Part shown: one piece after another, positions 48,378 through 59,701 of the stretch
How positions within the stretch are numbered: position 1 is the stretch's first letter
Layout of the letters: the number at the start of each line of letters is the position of its first letter
Assembly (NCBI RefSeq): GCF_000003855.2
Contig: NW_003101682.1
Coordinates: 6,253,930 to 6,317,929 of the forward strand
Source of the DNA: Blastomyces gilchristii SLH14081
Taxonomy: Eukaryota; Ascomycota; Eurotiomycetes; Onygenales; Ajellomycetaceae
Length of the DNA: 64,000 nt
Direction of reading: 5' to 3'
Notes under the pieces: model-generated
What the model saw: only the letters and a program-made list of their open reading frames with translations
What the model was told of the DNA's origin: nothing
Database searches by the model: none
Position numbers and translations under genes: made by a program

Positions 48378-50262
48378 TCACTCTTGTAATAACACTGTGC
48401 ATATCTCTGATTTCTCTATCACTCTGTATACAACATTAATGTCATTGATCACAAGATTGGCTGAAATGTCAATATAGAAATGCGCATGCATATGTGTAGA
48501 GAAATTGAAGAAGAGTGCAGGACCTGCAGGATCAGAAGTCAGAGCAGAGGGAATAAAGATAGAAGAAACAGAAGAAGAAGAAGGCACAGAACTGAATGAA
48601 TGATGAGAGCCATTCAGAGCTGAACACTTACAATCTGATGTGCACACAACCTTTTCCACAGAGAAGGAAGAGAAAGTGATAAGAGAAGCTTGAAGACAGA
48701 AGAAGATAGTCTCAGTGATGTTATCATCTTCAATCAGAATGGCCTCTGATGCCAGAGCAACTAAGAATCATTGTTAGCATATAAAAATCACAAAATCAGG
48801 GATGAGAACAGTTACTGAATAAACACCTGCTGACCTTAGAATTGTATGTGTAATTACAACATACACAAGGCTTCTCAGAAAGAGAGAGAGGGACACAGAG
48901 GAATGCAGGAAGCAGAACACAGTGTGTGAACAGCTCATTCTCACAATGACACCTCAGACAAGACATACAAGCCTCACATCTGTGAGTGTAAAAGAGTACA
49001 ACATCCGTGTTCCTGTTTCTGAAAACATGAATATCTTTTATCTGCATCATGAAGTTGAACAATAGATATTAGAGAATAGGCTGATATGAATTGATCATTC
49101 TGAAGGAATTTGTCAGAGCAGATGTCTCTGCAATATTGAACTTTACAATTGTAAAAAGCTTCTTGATATCTGTGAATGTCATGACTTTGTGCACAGCAAA
49201 ACTCATAATGATTTTCTCTAAGAACAGAAAAATCAGTGTCAGATTAAAAAGATGAAAAGAAAAAGACTCATGATCTCAACACTGTTGAAGAGAGAGATGA
49301 TTCTCTGATATGAATGAATAATTACTTCATCACAAATATTTAAAATAAATGTAATAATCAGTGTTCATGACTGAGCTTCAGATAGTCATGTCATATACAG
49401 TCTTTGTACAATAAATCATTCTGAGAGTCAGTAAGAAGAGCAGAAGTATACACACTGAGAGACATGATTCATTAAGTCTACATAATATCTCCTTGAATTG
49501 AGGAGAGCTGATAACAAAAGCAGAGACAGCAAAACCAGAAGTGGCAGGAGTGAGGATCACAGAAACAGGGATAGCAGGAGCGGGAGAACCAGACACAGGG
49601 GCAGGTGTAGGAGATTGAGGAGGAGCGGCAGAGGAAGGAACAGAGAGGGGAGAGAGAGATGCAGAAGACTCAGCCACACATGACACAGACAATTTCTTCA
49701 TTATCACATCCTCTAAGTTCTTGATCAATGATTCAACATTGAGTTCACTATCATTAATGAATGCAGATCTGTCAATACATGATGATTCTATGTGAATAAA
49801 AACAAACATATCAGCATCTGTGTCCATGCAAAATCATGCCAGAAAACACAATCAGGAACCTGCTGAGAAGAGAAACAGTCAAGAGTGTATAAGAAGATAT
49901 ATCATCATTCATGATAATACATCATTCTGATGATTGTTAGAAGATAAACAAGCTCTGATCATGTTTCACAATGTGTTACACTTACTGCTAATGAACTGCT
50001 CAGTATGAGCACTACAATGATACTTGTTATGGGAACAGGGGGTCATTGCCAGGAACATGTATGATGTGATAGGTGAACAGATAGAAAGAGTTGAACAGGA
50101 GAAGGAGTAGGAATCTTGAATGATGATGGTGTTTAATGATGATGAAATGGAGAAAATGATTGAAGAATGGAAAAAGTTAGTGAATAAGTAATATAATATA
50201 GTGAAAGTTTCTTTGTGAGAGTGTATGCAGAACACTAGCTGAATCAGAGATAGATCACACAA
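48378..50262 (-). pseudogene. G1-b antisense accessory gene
   Basis: Four frame blocks on the minus strand: 50262-49966, 49827-49378, 49062-48796 and 48659-48378. The first runs into a GTAAGT donor (49985-49980); a TTCTCTTCTCAG-type acceptor at 49863 defines a 123-nt intron, and splicing joins block 1 in frame to block 2. Block 2 opens MDTDADMFVFIHIES, has a Ser/Pro/Ala-rich middle and a hydrophobic end (CILLLFLLTLRMIY). Block 3 is in the same frame and is cysteine-rich: HRCEAC, then CX9CVCC, X10, C. Stops between blocks are mainly TGA, as expected from CGA decay. Block 4 is in another frame. The family is not recognised; the true start is unclear because block 1 opens at TTG. Confidence 0.6.
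49863..49985 (-). other. Predicted spliceosomal intron in the antisense gene
   Basis: Minus-strand donor GTAAGT, a CTAAC-like branch sequence (TTCTAACAAT and CTTGACTG are both candidates) and an acceptor with a pyrimidine-rich TTTCTCTTCTCAG. The equivalent signals are at 10057-9933 in G1-a and 61636-61757 in G1-c. Confidence 0.6.
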
Positions 50263-50350
50263 TTGTGAAACACTAGTGGCAAGCTAATCCGCATGAAGCT
50301 AGGGCATATGACATGGTCATGTGGGCGTGACTGAATCTGGTGGGGGAGGA

Positions 50351-50533
50351 TGTGATTTGAAAGAATGTACGACTGTCAGATAATACCGCGGCCGCTTCCG
50401 AACTACTAGCATACGCGTATGAGTGTAAAGGGGCCATAGCGGCCGCTAATTAAATTAGTGTATGAGATTCAATATATAAGAAGCCGGCGTACGCCTGTAA
50501 TCGTACGCTGGCTTAAGCAACCTTTGAATCACA
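50351..50533 (+). repeat. G1-b 3' LTR
   Basis: 183 bp, differing from the 5' LTR by a handful of transitions at CpG or TpG sites. TATATAA at 50473-50479; inverted repeat AAGCCGGCGTACG (50481-50493) and CGTACGCTGGCTT (50502-50514), one mismatch over 13 bp. The antisense gene would have to be transcribed from in or near this LTR, in reverse. Confidence 0.93.
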
Positions 50534-50537
50534 AGAT

Positions 50538-52330
50538 TATAGATACTCTCTTCAAGAATTCTCACAGAGATTCTCAGAGTGTTAACTCTCAGTGTTATAG
50601 AAAGTAGTTATACAGACTTCTTTTCTCTCTCTTCTCTCTTCTCTTATAGAGGATTGAGAGACTCTTCAGTCAATCTCTTCATAATACTTAGTCTGAGTAT
50701 CTCATGAAGCTTTTCTGTCTTCTCTAGCTTCTCTATATCTGTCACTCTGATCTTCTTAATATAGTCTAGTCTATGAGAGAGTCTGTCTGCTGAGTTCTTA
50801 GTTCTCTTAATATATTCTATCTTGAATCAGAACTCACTCAGTCTCTGAGCTCAGTGAATCTGTCACTGTGAGAGTTTCTTGATTGAAGTAAACTGTTGTA
50901 AGCTGTTATAATCAGTTCTAATAGTAATCACTGTCACAAGGCTTTTAAAGTAGTGATATCAGTGATAGAAGAATTTCACTATTGTAAGAAGCTTCTGATT
51001 ATAAATGTCATAGTTGATCTTCATGAGTTATATCTTTCATGAGAAAAAGGCCACTGAAACTCAGTTCTCATTTGACTGTAGTTATAAGACTATTTCTGAA
51101 ATTATAAAGAAGAAGACATCTGTCTTTAATCTGATTAAGAGTAAGAGATTAAAGTGAAACAGTATCACTGTATTTACAAATATCTGTTTCAATCTTGTAA
51201 AGATCTTATAAGCTTCTAAGATAAGAAAGTTCTCACAGTTCTCTCTTCTCAACAATCTTTTCATTCTTCATTCATAGAATGACTTCTTCTTATTTTCACT
51301 CTTCAGCATGTCTATAAGAGTCAAGAAGATTCTTGTAAATACAAAGATAAATCATCTATAGAAATTCACAAAGCTCAGAAAGATCTAAATCTCATAAATA
51401 CTACTTAGCTTCAGTTATGATAGAATAGTCTCAACTTATAAAGATTTTATCTGAATATTATCTACAGTAATTACATATTCTAGGAAATTAATTCAGTGAG
51501 CACTGAAGTTGTACTTTGTGAGCTTAATATACAGTTCTGTCTCATCTAAGGCCTTCAATATACTTCATACATGCTCAGTGTGTTCTTTCTTCTTTATAAA
51601 GTACATCATCACATCATTCAGATATATTATCATGAAGATATTCAGATATATATAAAGTATTTTATTAATGAAAGACTGAAATGCTGCAGAGATATTAGTC
51701 AGACTAAAAGATATTACTAGATATTCAAACAATTTCAGTACAGTTCTAAAGACAGTCTTTTATTCATTCTCAGACTGTATTCACAGTCATGTATATATAT
51801 TAATTATATTCAGTTGTGTGAATATAACAGCTTCTGTGAGACAGTTGATTACATTCTCAATCAGAGATAGAGAGTAGCAGCTCTTTATTATCTTGAAGTT
51901 CAGGTTATAGTAATTTACACACAATCTGAGATCTTTATTCTTCTTCTTCACAAATATCACAGAGACTTCTGCAGAGGTCTGTGAAGATCAGATGAAGTCA
52001 TTCTTCAGATTCTTCTTTACATAGGTCTGTAAGACCTCTGTCTCATGATAAGAGAGCTTATAAATTGATTCTCAGAAGGGTTTCTACTCTTCTATTAAAT
52101 CTATTATCAGATTCTTCTCATGATGAGAGAGAAGCTCAGCTGTCTTTACTGAGCTGAACATCTCTGCAAGATCTCAGTATTTCTCTGATATCTGAAGCTC
52201 AGTTTTCATGATCACAAGATTCTCAGACACTTGTAAAGTTATTATATAGATGAGCTTGTCTTCTCTAATTAACTCTGCAGCATCAACTGATTCTATCTTC
52301 ATAAGTGAGTCTGTCAACACTGATTGAAAG
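50538..52330 (-). pseudogene. G2 reverse transcriptase and RNase H remnant
   Basis: Reverse transcriptase on the minus strand reads VIFVKKKNKDLRLCVNYYNL near 51965-51895, an unmistakable Ty3/Gypsy motif ([21 protein letters not shown]), followed by SLIENVINCL and FTQLN. RNase H starts at about 51264 (MKRLLRRE..., then AYKIFTRLKQIF and HFNLLLLIRLKTD). The spacer up to 50538 is charged and corresponds to the RNase H to integrase region. G1-b interrupts the frame at 50537, and integrase continues at 42300. Confidence 0.82.
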
Positions 52331-53885
52331 TATAAACCTGACTCACAGACAGCTATGTGCAGATTGTGTCTTTAAAGTTATATAAGTTTCAAGTACATGT
52401 CATCTGCAATGTCTGTGATAATCACAGTTTCTGTAAATCTTCTTCAGATTTCAGAGAGATCTTACAATTCAAAGATGATTCTCATAAGTCTCTCAGTTCT
52501 CAGGTCTGAGTTCTCATACTCTGCTTATTATAAGAGCAGGTTTTCAGTCTTTATCTTTCAGCTTATTCACTTTGCAAGCTTTAGAGACATCACAGTGATC
52601 TGAGATTCTGAGTTCATCAATGCTTTTCATACTTGTGAGACAGCAGTACTGCAGTGCAGTCTCTCTCTGTGAGCAAGTATTTTCATCAGAGAAGTAACAG
52701 ATTCAGATATCAGCTTCAAGACTCTTAAGAAGGCTGTTGCTGACTCTGTTCATGACTTCTTAAATTCCTATTTTAATTTGTTTGAACAGTTTACACAGAG
52801 ATGTTCTGATTTAGAACAGATAAAGCAGAGTCTCTTTTTCTTAATCTTTCTGTTATACACTCTGTTCACAGAAGCTTATGAAGCTCTCTCTCTCTGCTCA
52901 GCAGTCAGACATAAATCTCTCTGTGTCTTGTTATCTTTTCCTGACAAACCTGTTCTCTGTTATCCTGACTCTTGCAGAGCTGATCAGTGATTCACTCTTC
53001 ACAGGTCTGTGACTCTCACAGTGATCTACAAGCAGTGAATGAGAGTTATCAGTTTCTTCAGAGTCAAGAGCTTAAAGTCTTACTCAATGAGCTTGTTCTG
53101 CATATCTTTATTCAGTCTCTTCATGAATATTATCATTCAGATCTTGTTTCAGAACTCTGTTTTCACAGATCTTAATTCATATCATAATTTCATAAAGTAC
53201 TGTAAGTAGTCTTTATCAGATTCTTCACCTCTTTTTCTAATATTGATGATTATGACTCAGATATTCTCTGTTCAGCTTACAGAGTTTCTCAACTTATTCT
53301 CTAGATAGGTCTTAAGAATGAATTAGTGAAATCTCTTATAATCATTCTCTAGATGATTCAGTCAGTTCTTGACTTCAGTGTAATAGAGATCTGTCATTAT
53401 GTAGATAACAGCTTCTTCATCTTTCATATCACACAGCTGAGCTTATGAGTCAATTTCAAATACAAACTTGTAAAAGCTTTTATAGATTGTGGTTCAATAA
53501 GTGACCTTAAGTGATTACAGCTTAAGGAAGTTTCTTTTCAGTTTGCAGATGTCTCTGAAGATCATGTCTAGAAACTCAGTTCAAGAGTGTTTGCAGACAG
53601 TAAGCATTTCTTGTAGAAAAATAGCTTAATTCTGTAAGAGATGCTCAAGAATGTTCTTCACTGAGATTGATTTATTTATGAGTTCAGAGAGTTTCTCTGT
53701 CACAGATGCAGAGAATAGTATTCTGTGAGTGATTGATAAGTTCTCTGAAACTTCTTTCACAGAGATTATTCATGATTCAGATAACTGCTTCTGAGTGTCT
53801 GCAGTAGGGTTTGCAGGAGTTGAAGTATACAAGTTTCTAGTTCTTTCAGTCATAACAGGCAGTTGCTGACTGACTGAGCTTGAAA
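52331..53885 (-). pseudogene. G2 gag and protease-region remnant
   Basis: On the minus strand a gag-like stretch near 53120-53000 reads FMKRLNKDMQNKLIE, close to the YRGLKDxxxDEL segment of fungal gag proteins. Further on, near 52910, LTAEQRES matches the LTxEERxR element that precedes the gag zinc knuckle. The protease-side stretch near 52430-52390 reads TETVIITDIADDMYLKLI, which aligns with the V-TDIxxYDMILGLPWL end of the protease region. The active-site DSGA itself is not recognisable. The plus strand shows open pieces here (52397-53175) that I treat as shadows. Confidence 0.6.
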
Positions 53886-54143
53886 TGTAAGAATAAGTGC
53901 TCACAGACAATTATTCAGATGTTTGCAGCTTGATGTGATATGTACTGTTAACTACTAGAAGTATTTATGATAGAAAGATAAAATGTAGAAGTCAAATGTA
54001 TAATAGCATTCAAGCTGAGTTGTGAATAGTATTCATGAACTCCAGTCTATATAGTTGTGTGTAGCCAAGGGCCGCTAGCCCTATTAGTTACACGAGAGAT
54101 AGGAATAGGGGTAAAGAATCCGCGAGGAGCGGAATTTCTTACA
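53886..54143 (-). repeat. G2 5' LTR
   Basis: 258 bp, better preserved than the 3' LTR at its right end: AAGGGCCGCTAGCCC near 54066 and TCCGCGAGGAGCGG near 54119 keep their CpGs. Confidence 0.9.
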
Positions 54144-54148
54144 GATTT

Positions 54149-56230
54149 TCTTCTTCAAGAAGTTATCACTCATGCAGAGAAGATATGATACTTATAATCA
54201 AGAGATGTTAATAATTATCAAATTCTTTAAGATCTGATGATATTATCTTCAGAGTAGTAAGTACTCAGTGTAAGTTCTCACTGATTATACAAATCTGTAT
54301 TACTTCTTAACAATAAAGAGCTTGACAGAATATCAAGTTAGATAAGCAGAGCTGCTTTCAGAGTATAATTTCTATATTTAATATTATTCAGATTAGCTTA
54401 ATCTCACTAATACACTGTCTAAACAGCTCAATTATAATATCATTGATGCAGAGAAGAATTCTATAAAAGAATCTCTATCATCACTGTAGAAGAAGCTGAC
54501 TGCAGAGAATTAAGATTCTCTAAAGCTTAGAAACAGTGCTAGTAAGACAGCTGCATGACTCAGTATAGAAGATGAAAGAAAACCTGAGTCTTTATAGAAA
54601 ACTGACACTAAAGATCATGAGCTTTATATATTATATCTTACTATCATTGAATTGATAAAGAATGAAACAGTCTACAACCTTTCAATCTGACTATTTTTGA
54701 AATTTATTAAAGAGTTATAGAAGAGGAATATCTCTACTGTAGCTTGAATTCAGAAGTTGAAGAAGAAAGAATTTGATTTAAACTTAAAAGAGACAGACTC
54801 TGAGTGAGATAATACTGCTAAGAAATCAAGTTACTAATAACTAGAAGAATGTGAACTTCTACTACTGAATAATTCAGTCTTCATTTCTTGTAACAGAGCA
54901 GTGTGTCAGAAGTTATTAAGAATTCATTATAATAATTCTCATGCAGAACACTTCAGATTAAAGAAGACTGAGAAGCTTCTAAAATATAAATATATTTAAG
55001 ACAAGCTCTGAACAGATGTCAAAGAGTATGTTAAGACTTATAATATCTATTAAAGAATAAAGATCTCACAGTATAAGTAATACAGTAAGTTGATATCACT
55101 GTCTATTTCAAAGAGCTTATAACAGAATCTATCAATGAATTTCATAGTTAATTCATTAAAGTTGATAAGAGTCAAAGAATATGACTCAATTTTAATTATT
55201 ATTGATCACTTTATAAAGATGATTAAATATATTTCTACTTATGAAAAGATTAAACTCTCTGAATTAACTGATTTATTTTTGAATATCATCATTCATAATC
55301 ACAGTGCTCTGAAATTGTTAATAACAGATTGAGAATCTCTCTTTATCAGTAAATACTGATCAGCTTTTTACTATTATTTTATAATAAGATATCTTCTCAG
55401 TATCATATTTCATTCACAGACAGATGATCAGACTGAATATCAGAATCAGATACTAGAATAGTATCTTTAAGTATTCTATTCATATTATTAGAATGATTAA
55501 CTCAAACATCTTCTAATCACTGAATTCATATATAATAATGTAAAGAATGTAATCTTAAAGATATCTTCTTTCTATACTTATTATAAATATAATTCTTCAT
55601 TACTCAGTGATGTCATGAACAATATTTCAAAGAAGAGAATAGACAGTTAGAATGTTAAACAGATACAGAGAATAGAGTATCTCTCAGTATCAGAAGTAAA
55701 AGTGAGATTGAAACTTTTGAATAAAATTCATGAGAAGACAGTGAAAAGCATTCATCATACTCAGAAGCAGTAGATAAAATACTATAATTAAAAACATCTT
55801 TCAATGAAGTTCTTAATAGAGAATTAAGTACTACTTTCAGCAAAGAATATCAAGACAATGAGACTGTATAAGAAGCTCAGTGAGTAACAACTAGAATCTT
55901 TCTCAGTAATAAGAGTGATGAATAAGCAGATATATAAGTTGAAATTACTCACAGAATTGAAATTAATTCATTCTGTTTTTCACATTTTCTATTTAAAGCT
56001 CTATAAGTAATACTCTGAGACAGAGCTGTCTCAGCTGAATAATATTAAGATTGAGAGTAATACTGAATATCTTGTGAAGAAAATATTGAATAAGTGAATA
56101 CATTATAATAAGCTTCAATATCTTATTAAATGAAAAGATTATTCATCATCAGAGAATTTATAAGAATCACTTAAGTATTTGAAAAATACTGAGAAAGAGA
56201 TTGTAAGTTATGAGACAGCTAGTAGAGATC
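54149..56230 (+). pseudogene. G3-A RNase H end, integrase and chromodomain
   Basis: This resumes G3-A after G2 and its duplicated GATTT. It is collinear with 31062-33180 of G3-B. The integrase core at 55135-55332 reads MNFIVNSLKLIRVKEYDS and IIIDHFIKMIKYI, with the first catalytic aspartate present (IDHF) where G3-B has asparagine (INYF). The chromodomain lies near 56060-56215 (EYLVKKILNK, then YLIK-KDYSSSENL). Stops are frequent. Confidence 0.8.
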
Positions 56231-58050
56231 ACTCTGTTACATGTCAGAGACATTGAATAAGAAATGCTGCTTAAGACTTCTTATTTTTCTTAAAGAGTTT
56301 TTTTAGAGATGATTTTACAGTAATAAGCTGATGTCTTATAAGCTCTATAGCACTCTTCTTTTATTTTCTTTCAAAGAGTGTTTTAGAAGTTTAATAACAC
56401 TACACAAGTGTAAAATTCCTGAAGCAGTTAATAAGAAAAGAAAGAGATATTTGAAATTAATAAAAAAGATTAATATTATCAATTCACAGACTGCTGCTAT
56501 TCTAATGAAGCTGCAGTCTGCTGAAAAAGTAAAAAGAAGAATCAGAGTCTACTTATTAATAATCACATTCTCATTAAACTCATTCTTCATCATTGAAGTC
56601 TTCAGCACTGATATCTTTGTCTGCTGAGAAGTTAGTACTGCAGCATCACAGAAGAGTATGAGAAATATATAAAATGTTAACTTATTAACTTACAAAGTAT
56701 CTTAGTTATCTACTTCAATTGAAGTGAGATTCTCTTCAATCAGTGATTGATCTCTACAGTGCTTTAAACAGTGATATCAGCTGACTTCTTCTTGAGATTA
56801 GTTATTCTAAGATGTTTTTTCATTTTAAAGACTTATACTTTCACCTTCTTTTACAGATAAGTAAGAGAGATCTTCTTAGTCTTAATGAAATTTATTAACA
56901 CTTGAAGCTCTGAGACTCTCACTCTGTACTGCTTAAATATCTGAGCTTTTTGTCAGAGCTGATATGATATCTTTTTATAGAGTAGATAATACTTACAGAG
57001 AGACAGAAGTTGTTATTACAGATATAACAGAAATAATAGAAGTGAGAGAAGAGATAGATGTATAAGATCTCTCTCTTCTTCAGCTGCTTAGTACAGTGTA
57101 GATAAGTGATAATATCAGTCAGAGACTGTATCAGAGTCTTCTTATAGAGAGAAGACAAAGAAACTGCAGAACTCTGCAGACTCAACTCAGCAGTTTTCTA
57201 AGCAGAGCTTAGATGTGCTGTGAAAGAGAAACTATAGATTAAGCTTCTCAGAGTTACTGTTTCTGAAATCAAGCTCTCTCTGTGTTTCTCTTCAAATGAT
57301 TACACAGAGTCATATATCACTGTGTTGACTGAGAGAGAAGGTGATGTTACAACAGTGATAAAAGAGACAGAGAAAGAACTGAACACAGACAAACTGACTG
57401 ACAGAAGAGATGACACTTCACTATAAGATATAATGACTACTGCTATAATCATAAGAGAAGTAGAAGAAAATATGATAATGAAAGTGATACTTCTATGACT
57501 TATTAACACTGCTGTCTCTGCCTTCAATCTGACTTTCTTAACAGTCACAGAGACTGCAGCTGCATCACAAAGATGTTTATTACTTACTAGAAAATGTCAG
57601 AATAAGTTTCTTATTATCTCTCAAGAAAAATGCTCTCATGCACTCACTATTACAGATAAGAGAAGAGAAGAAGAAAAATGTTTTATAAAGAGAGAAAATC
57701 TTTTTAAAAAATCCTGTCACTACTATTAGCTTTGTCTCTAAAATATATCACTTTTATAGAGAATTTTATATATAGAATGAAATATAATAAGAGATCTGTA
57801 AGTCACTTATTAACTATGTTTTTCACATTTTAAATCAATATATAAGAAACTCACTTATCATATATTTGATTTGAATAAAGATGAGAAAAGAAAGATCTAC
57901 ACAGTCAGTAGAAAAACTTATCTATTTCTTTATATCACATACAGTATACACACTGTTAAATCAGTGAATAACTGTTACTATATAATAAAGATAATTTCTA
58001 ATTCAGTAATCTTGAGAATATTAAGATTATACTCTTAAAGAGAAGAGTAT
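56230..58050 (+). other. G3-A long 3' region
   Basis: Counterpart of 33200-35026. The plus-strand piece 56331-56627 reads as a basic helical protein (EAVNKKRKRYLKLIKKINII, then SAEKVKRRIRVYL). Near 57290-57430 the plus frame repeats that of G3-B. A purine tract AAAGAGAAGAG precedes the 3' LTR. Coding status and strand are unresolved. Confidence 0.45.
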
Positions 58051-58582
58051 TGTCACATCTCTGACTGTGTCAAGACTCTGCTACAGTTTCACATGACTTA
58101 TTACTTTTATATAGATGATTTTATTCTGTCTGAATCAGTTTTCAATCACTCTATAATATCATTCAAATATATTATAGAAAGATCTGATTGATGAATATAA
58201 GAATCTCACTTCTATACAAGATTAGCAGATTACTCTTTCTTAGTAGTAAGACACTGCTGAGATATCACTTCAGTTATTCTCACTCATGAAATGAAAGAAG
58301 AGTATCAGCTTATTATCTATATAGAATAGCTAGATGCTGACTTCTTATCAAAGAAATCAGTGATTCATTTTTCTTCTACTGAAATATATACAAGAGTTAC
58401 TGTGTTTCTTATATAATCTTCTTAGTATACTAAGTATCATATCTGTAATATTCTCATAATAATTCTGTAGTCTATAAGCTCACTATTTAAGTAAGATAGT
58501 CAAGCTCACTTATATAGCTTCTCAAACAACTACTTCTACATGACACTGCTGACTAGCCACTGCTTCGGTTCCGCACGTTACA
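58051..58582 (+). repeat. G3-A 3' LTR
   Basis: 532 bp, starting TGTCACATCTC and ending CGCACGTTACA, followed by the duplicated TAAG of the LINE L5 target. Confidence 0.88.
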
Positions 58583-59701
58583 TAAGAAAACATCTTTTTT
58601 CACATTAACTGAGTGTATTTTTAAACTTATTATTCTTACTCAATGAAAAGTTGATCAGACTATTTCAATTAAGAGATTTCTAAGTCTGTTTTCAATTGAA
58701 AAGTTAGTCAGACTGTTTCAAAAGAAGAATAAAAGACTTTTATATATAAAATACCTGATTTTTTTCACACTAGTTCAGTAACTAGATTAGATTTTTGAAG
58801 AGAATCTAATAAACTAAAATTGATTTTTAAGATAAATTAATAAAATCTTTACAATATCTTTCTTACAATACAGTGAGAAAAAGTATGATATTAATTAATA
58901 ATAAATCAGATAATATAACAGTTTTTAACAGAAAAACTGATAAAAAATAAGTTAATTTTTTACAGAGAAATTAATTAAACCTATTCAACTTTATTCTAAA
59001 TCATTCAATTCTTCTTATATAATAAGTATGCAACTCAAATCAGTTAATAAAAAGTGTAAATAATAATTAAGTATTAATAAAAGCTCTTCAGTCACTGAAA
59101 AAGTAATTCTTATTTAAAAGAATGTGAAATTATGATAAAAAATAACTCTGTTTTTAATTCTTTGTAAAAATACTATATAAAACTCAGAGAAAAATATCTT
59201 ATATTTTCAAGAGAAGTAAAAAACTATTTCTAAGATCTTTTTTTTTGCATTAACTGCTGCAGAATAATGAGATAGAAACTGCTAAGATATATACTATTAT
59301 ATACTTTTTATCAAGACTTTCTCTCTTCAGAGTCTTGATATTATAGAGAATATAAGTCTGTTTCTATATAATAATATAAATATTATTAGCAGAATATAGA
59401 GGAACTGATTATTTATATCTTAAAATAGAAGACTTTGTCAATAATTATATCAATATAGAGTTAATTCTCAAATTTAATAGAAATCTAGTGTTGCTATTCT
59501 TAATCTCTTACAGAATCTATTGAATATTGAGATATTAAAACTAGATTTAATATATCTCACTGTATAGAGATTAAAGACTTAGTCAGATCTTAAAGTATAC
59601 TGATTTTATCATTATTAATATATTGTTGACTTATTACTCACTGATTATGTATTGAATACAGTTACTGAGATATCTTTTTGTATTTTTCTATCAGAGATGA
59701 G
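58583..59701 (-). mobile_element. LINE L5 (right piece): start of ORF1 and 5' leader
   Basis: This is the other side of the LINE split by G3-A. It matches 29320-30460 of L6 in order, including the repeated AAAAGTTGATCAGACT motif. The ORF1 start codon seen in L6 (CAT on the plus strand) reads TAT here, so it is lost. Homology stops inside the first 155-bp unit at about 59701, so this copy lacks the GC-rich island, either by 5' truncation or by loss. Confidence 0.85.

Larger units (their letters stand above)
42305..50533 (+). mobile_element. G1-b: youngest and best preserved Ty3/Gypsy element
   Basis: 8229 bp, with 183-bp LTRs at 42305-42487 and 50351-50533 and a 4-bp duplication AGAT (42301-42304 and 50534-50537). 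It sits in the middle of G2 pol. It has gag and pol in different frames joined by a -1 frameshift signal, and an antisense gene block before the 3' LTR. The polypurine tract GGTGGGGGAGGA immediately precedes the 3' LTR. The longest open pieces in the window belong to it, and its LTRs keep most CpGs, so it inserted last in the stack. Coding frames still hold many TGA stops. Confidence 0.92.
38663..54143 (-). mobile_element. G2: Ty3/Gypsy element, minus strand
   Basis: G2 is bounded by 258-bp LTRs (38663-38920 and 53886-54143) that start TGTAAGAA and end TTCTTACA on the plus strand. A perfect 5-bp duplication GATTT flanks it (38658-38662 and 54144-54148). On the minus strand the order is gag, protease, reverse transcriptase, RNase H, [G1-b insertion], integrase, chromodomain-like end, an antisense frame, LTR. 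Without G1-b and its 4-bp duplication the element is about 7.25 kb. A purine tract (AGAGAGAGAGA, minus strand) adjoins the 3' LTR at about 38922-38935. Confidence 0.9.
19934..58582 (+). mobile_element. G3-A: chromodomain Ty3/Gypsy element, host of the nested stack
   Basis: G3-A starts with TGTCATATC at 19934 and ends with ACGTTACA at 58582. It sits in LINE L5: the last four bases before it (TAAG, 19930-19933) are repeated right after it (58583-58586), and removing it rejoins a LINE sequence collinear with L6 near 29315. Its 5' LTR is split into 19934-20203 and 35560-35827 by G3-B. Its body is 35828-38662 and, after G2, 54149-58050. The two halves of the 5' LTR add up to 538 bp against 532 bp for its 3' LTR, which fits an insertion with a 5-bp duplication. 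Confidence 0.85.

Noticed and set aside
52397..53175. Plus-strand open pieces in the G2 gag region
   Set aside because: The minus strand reads as gag and protease in the right order for G2. The plus-strand pieces are shadows; an FIDCGS match near 53490 on the plus strand looked protease-like but is in the wrong place and strand.
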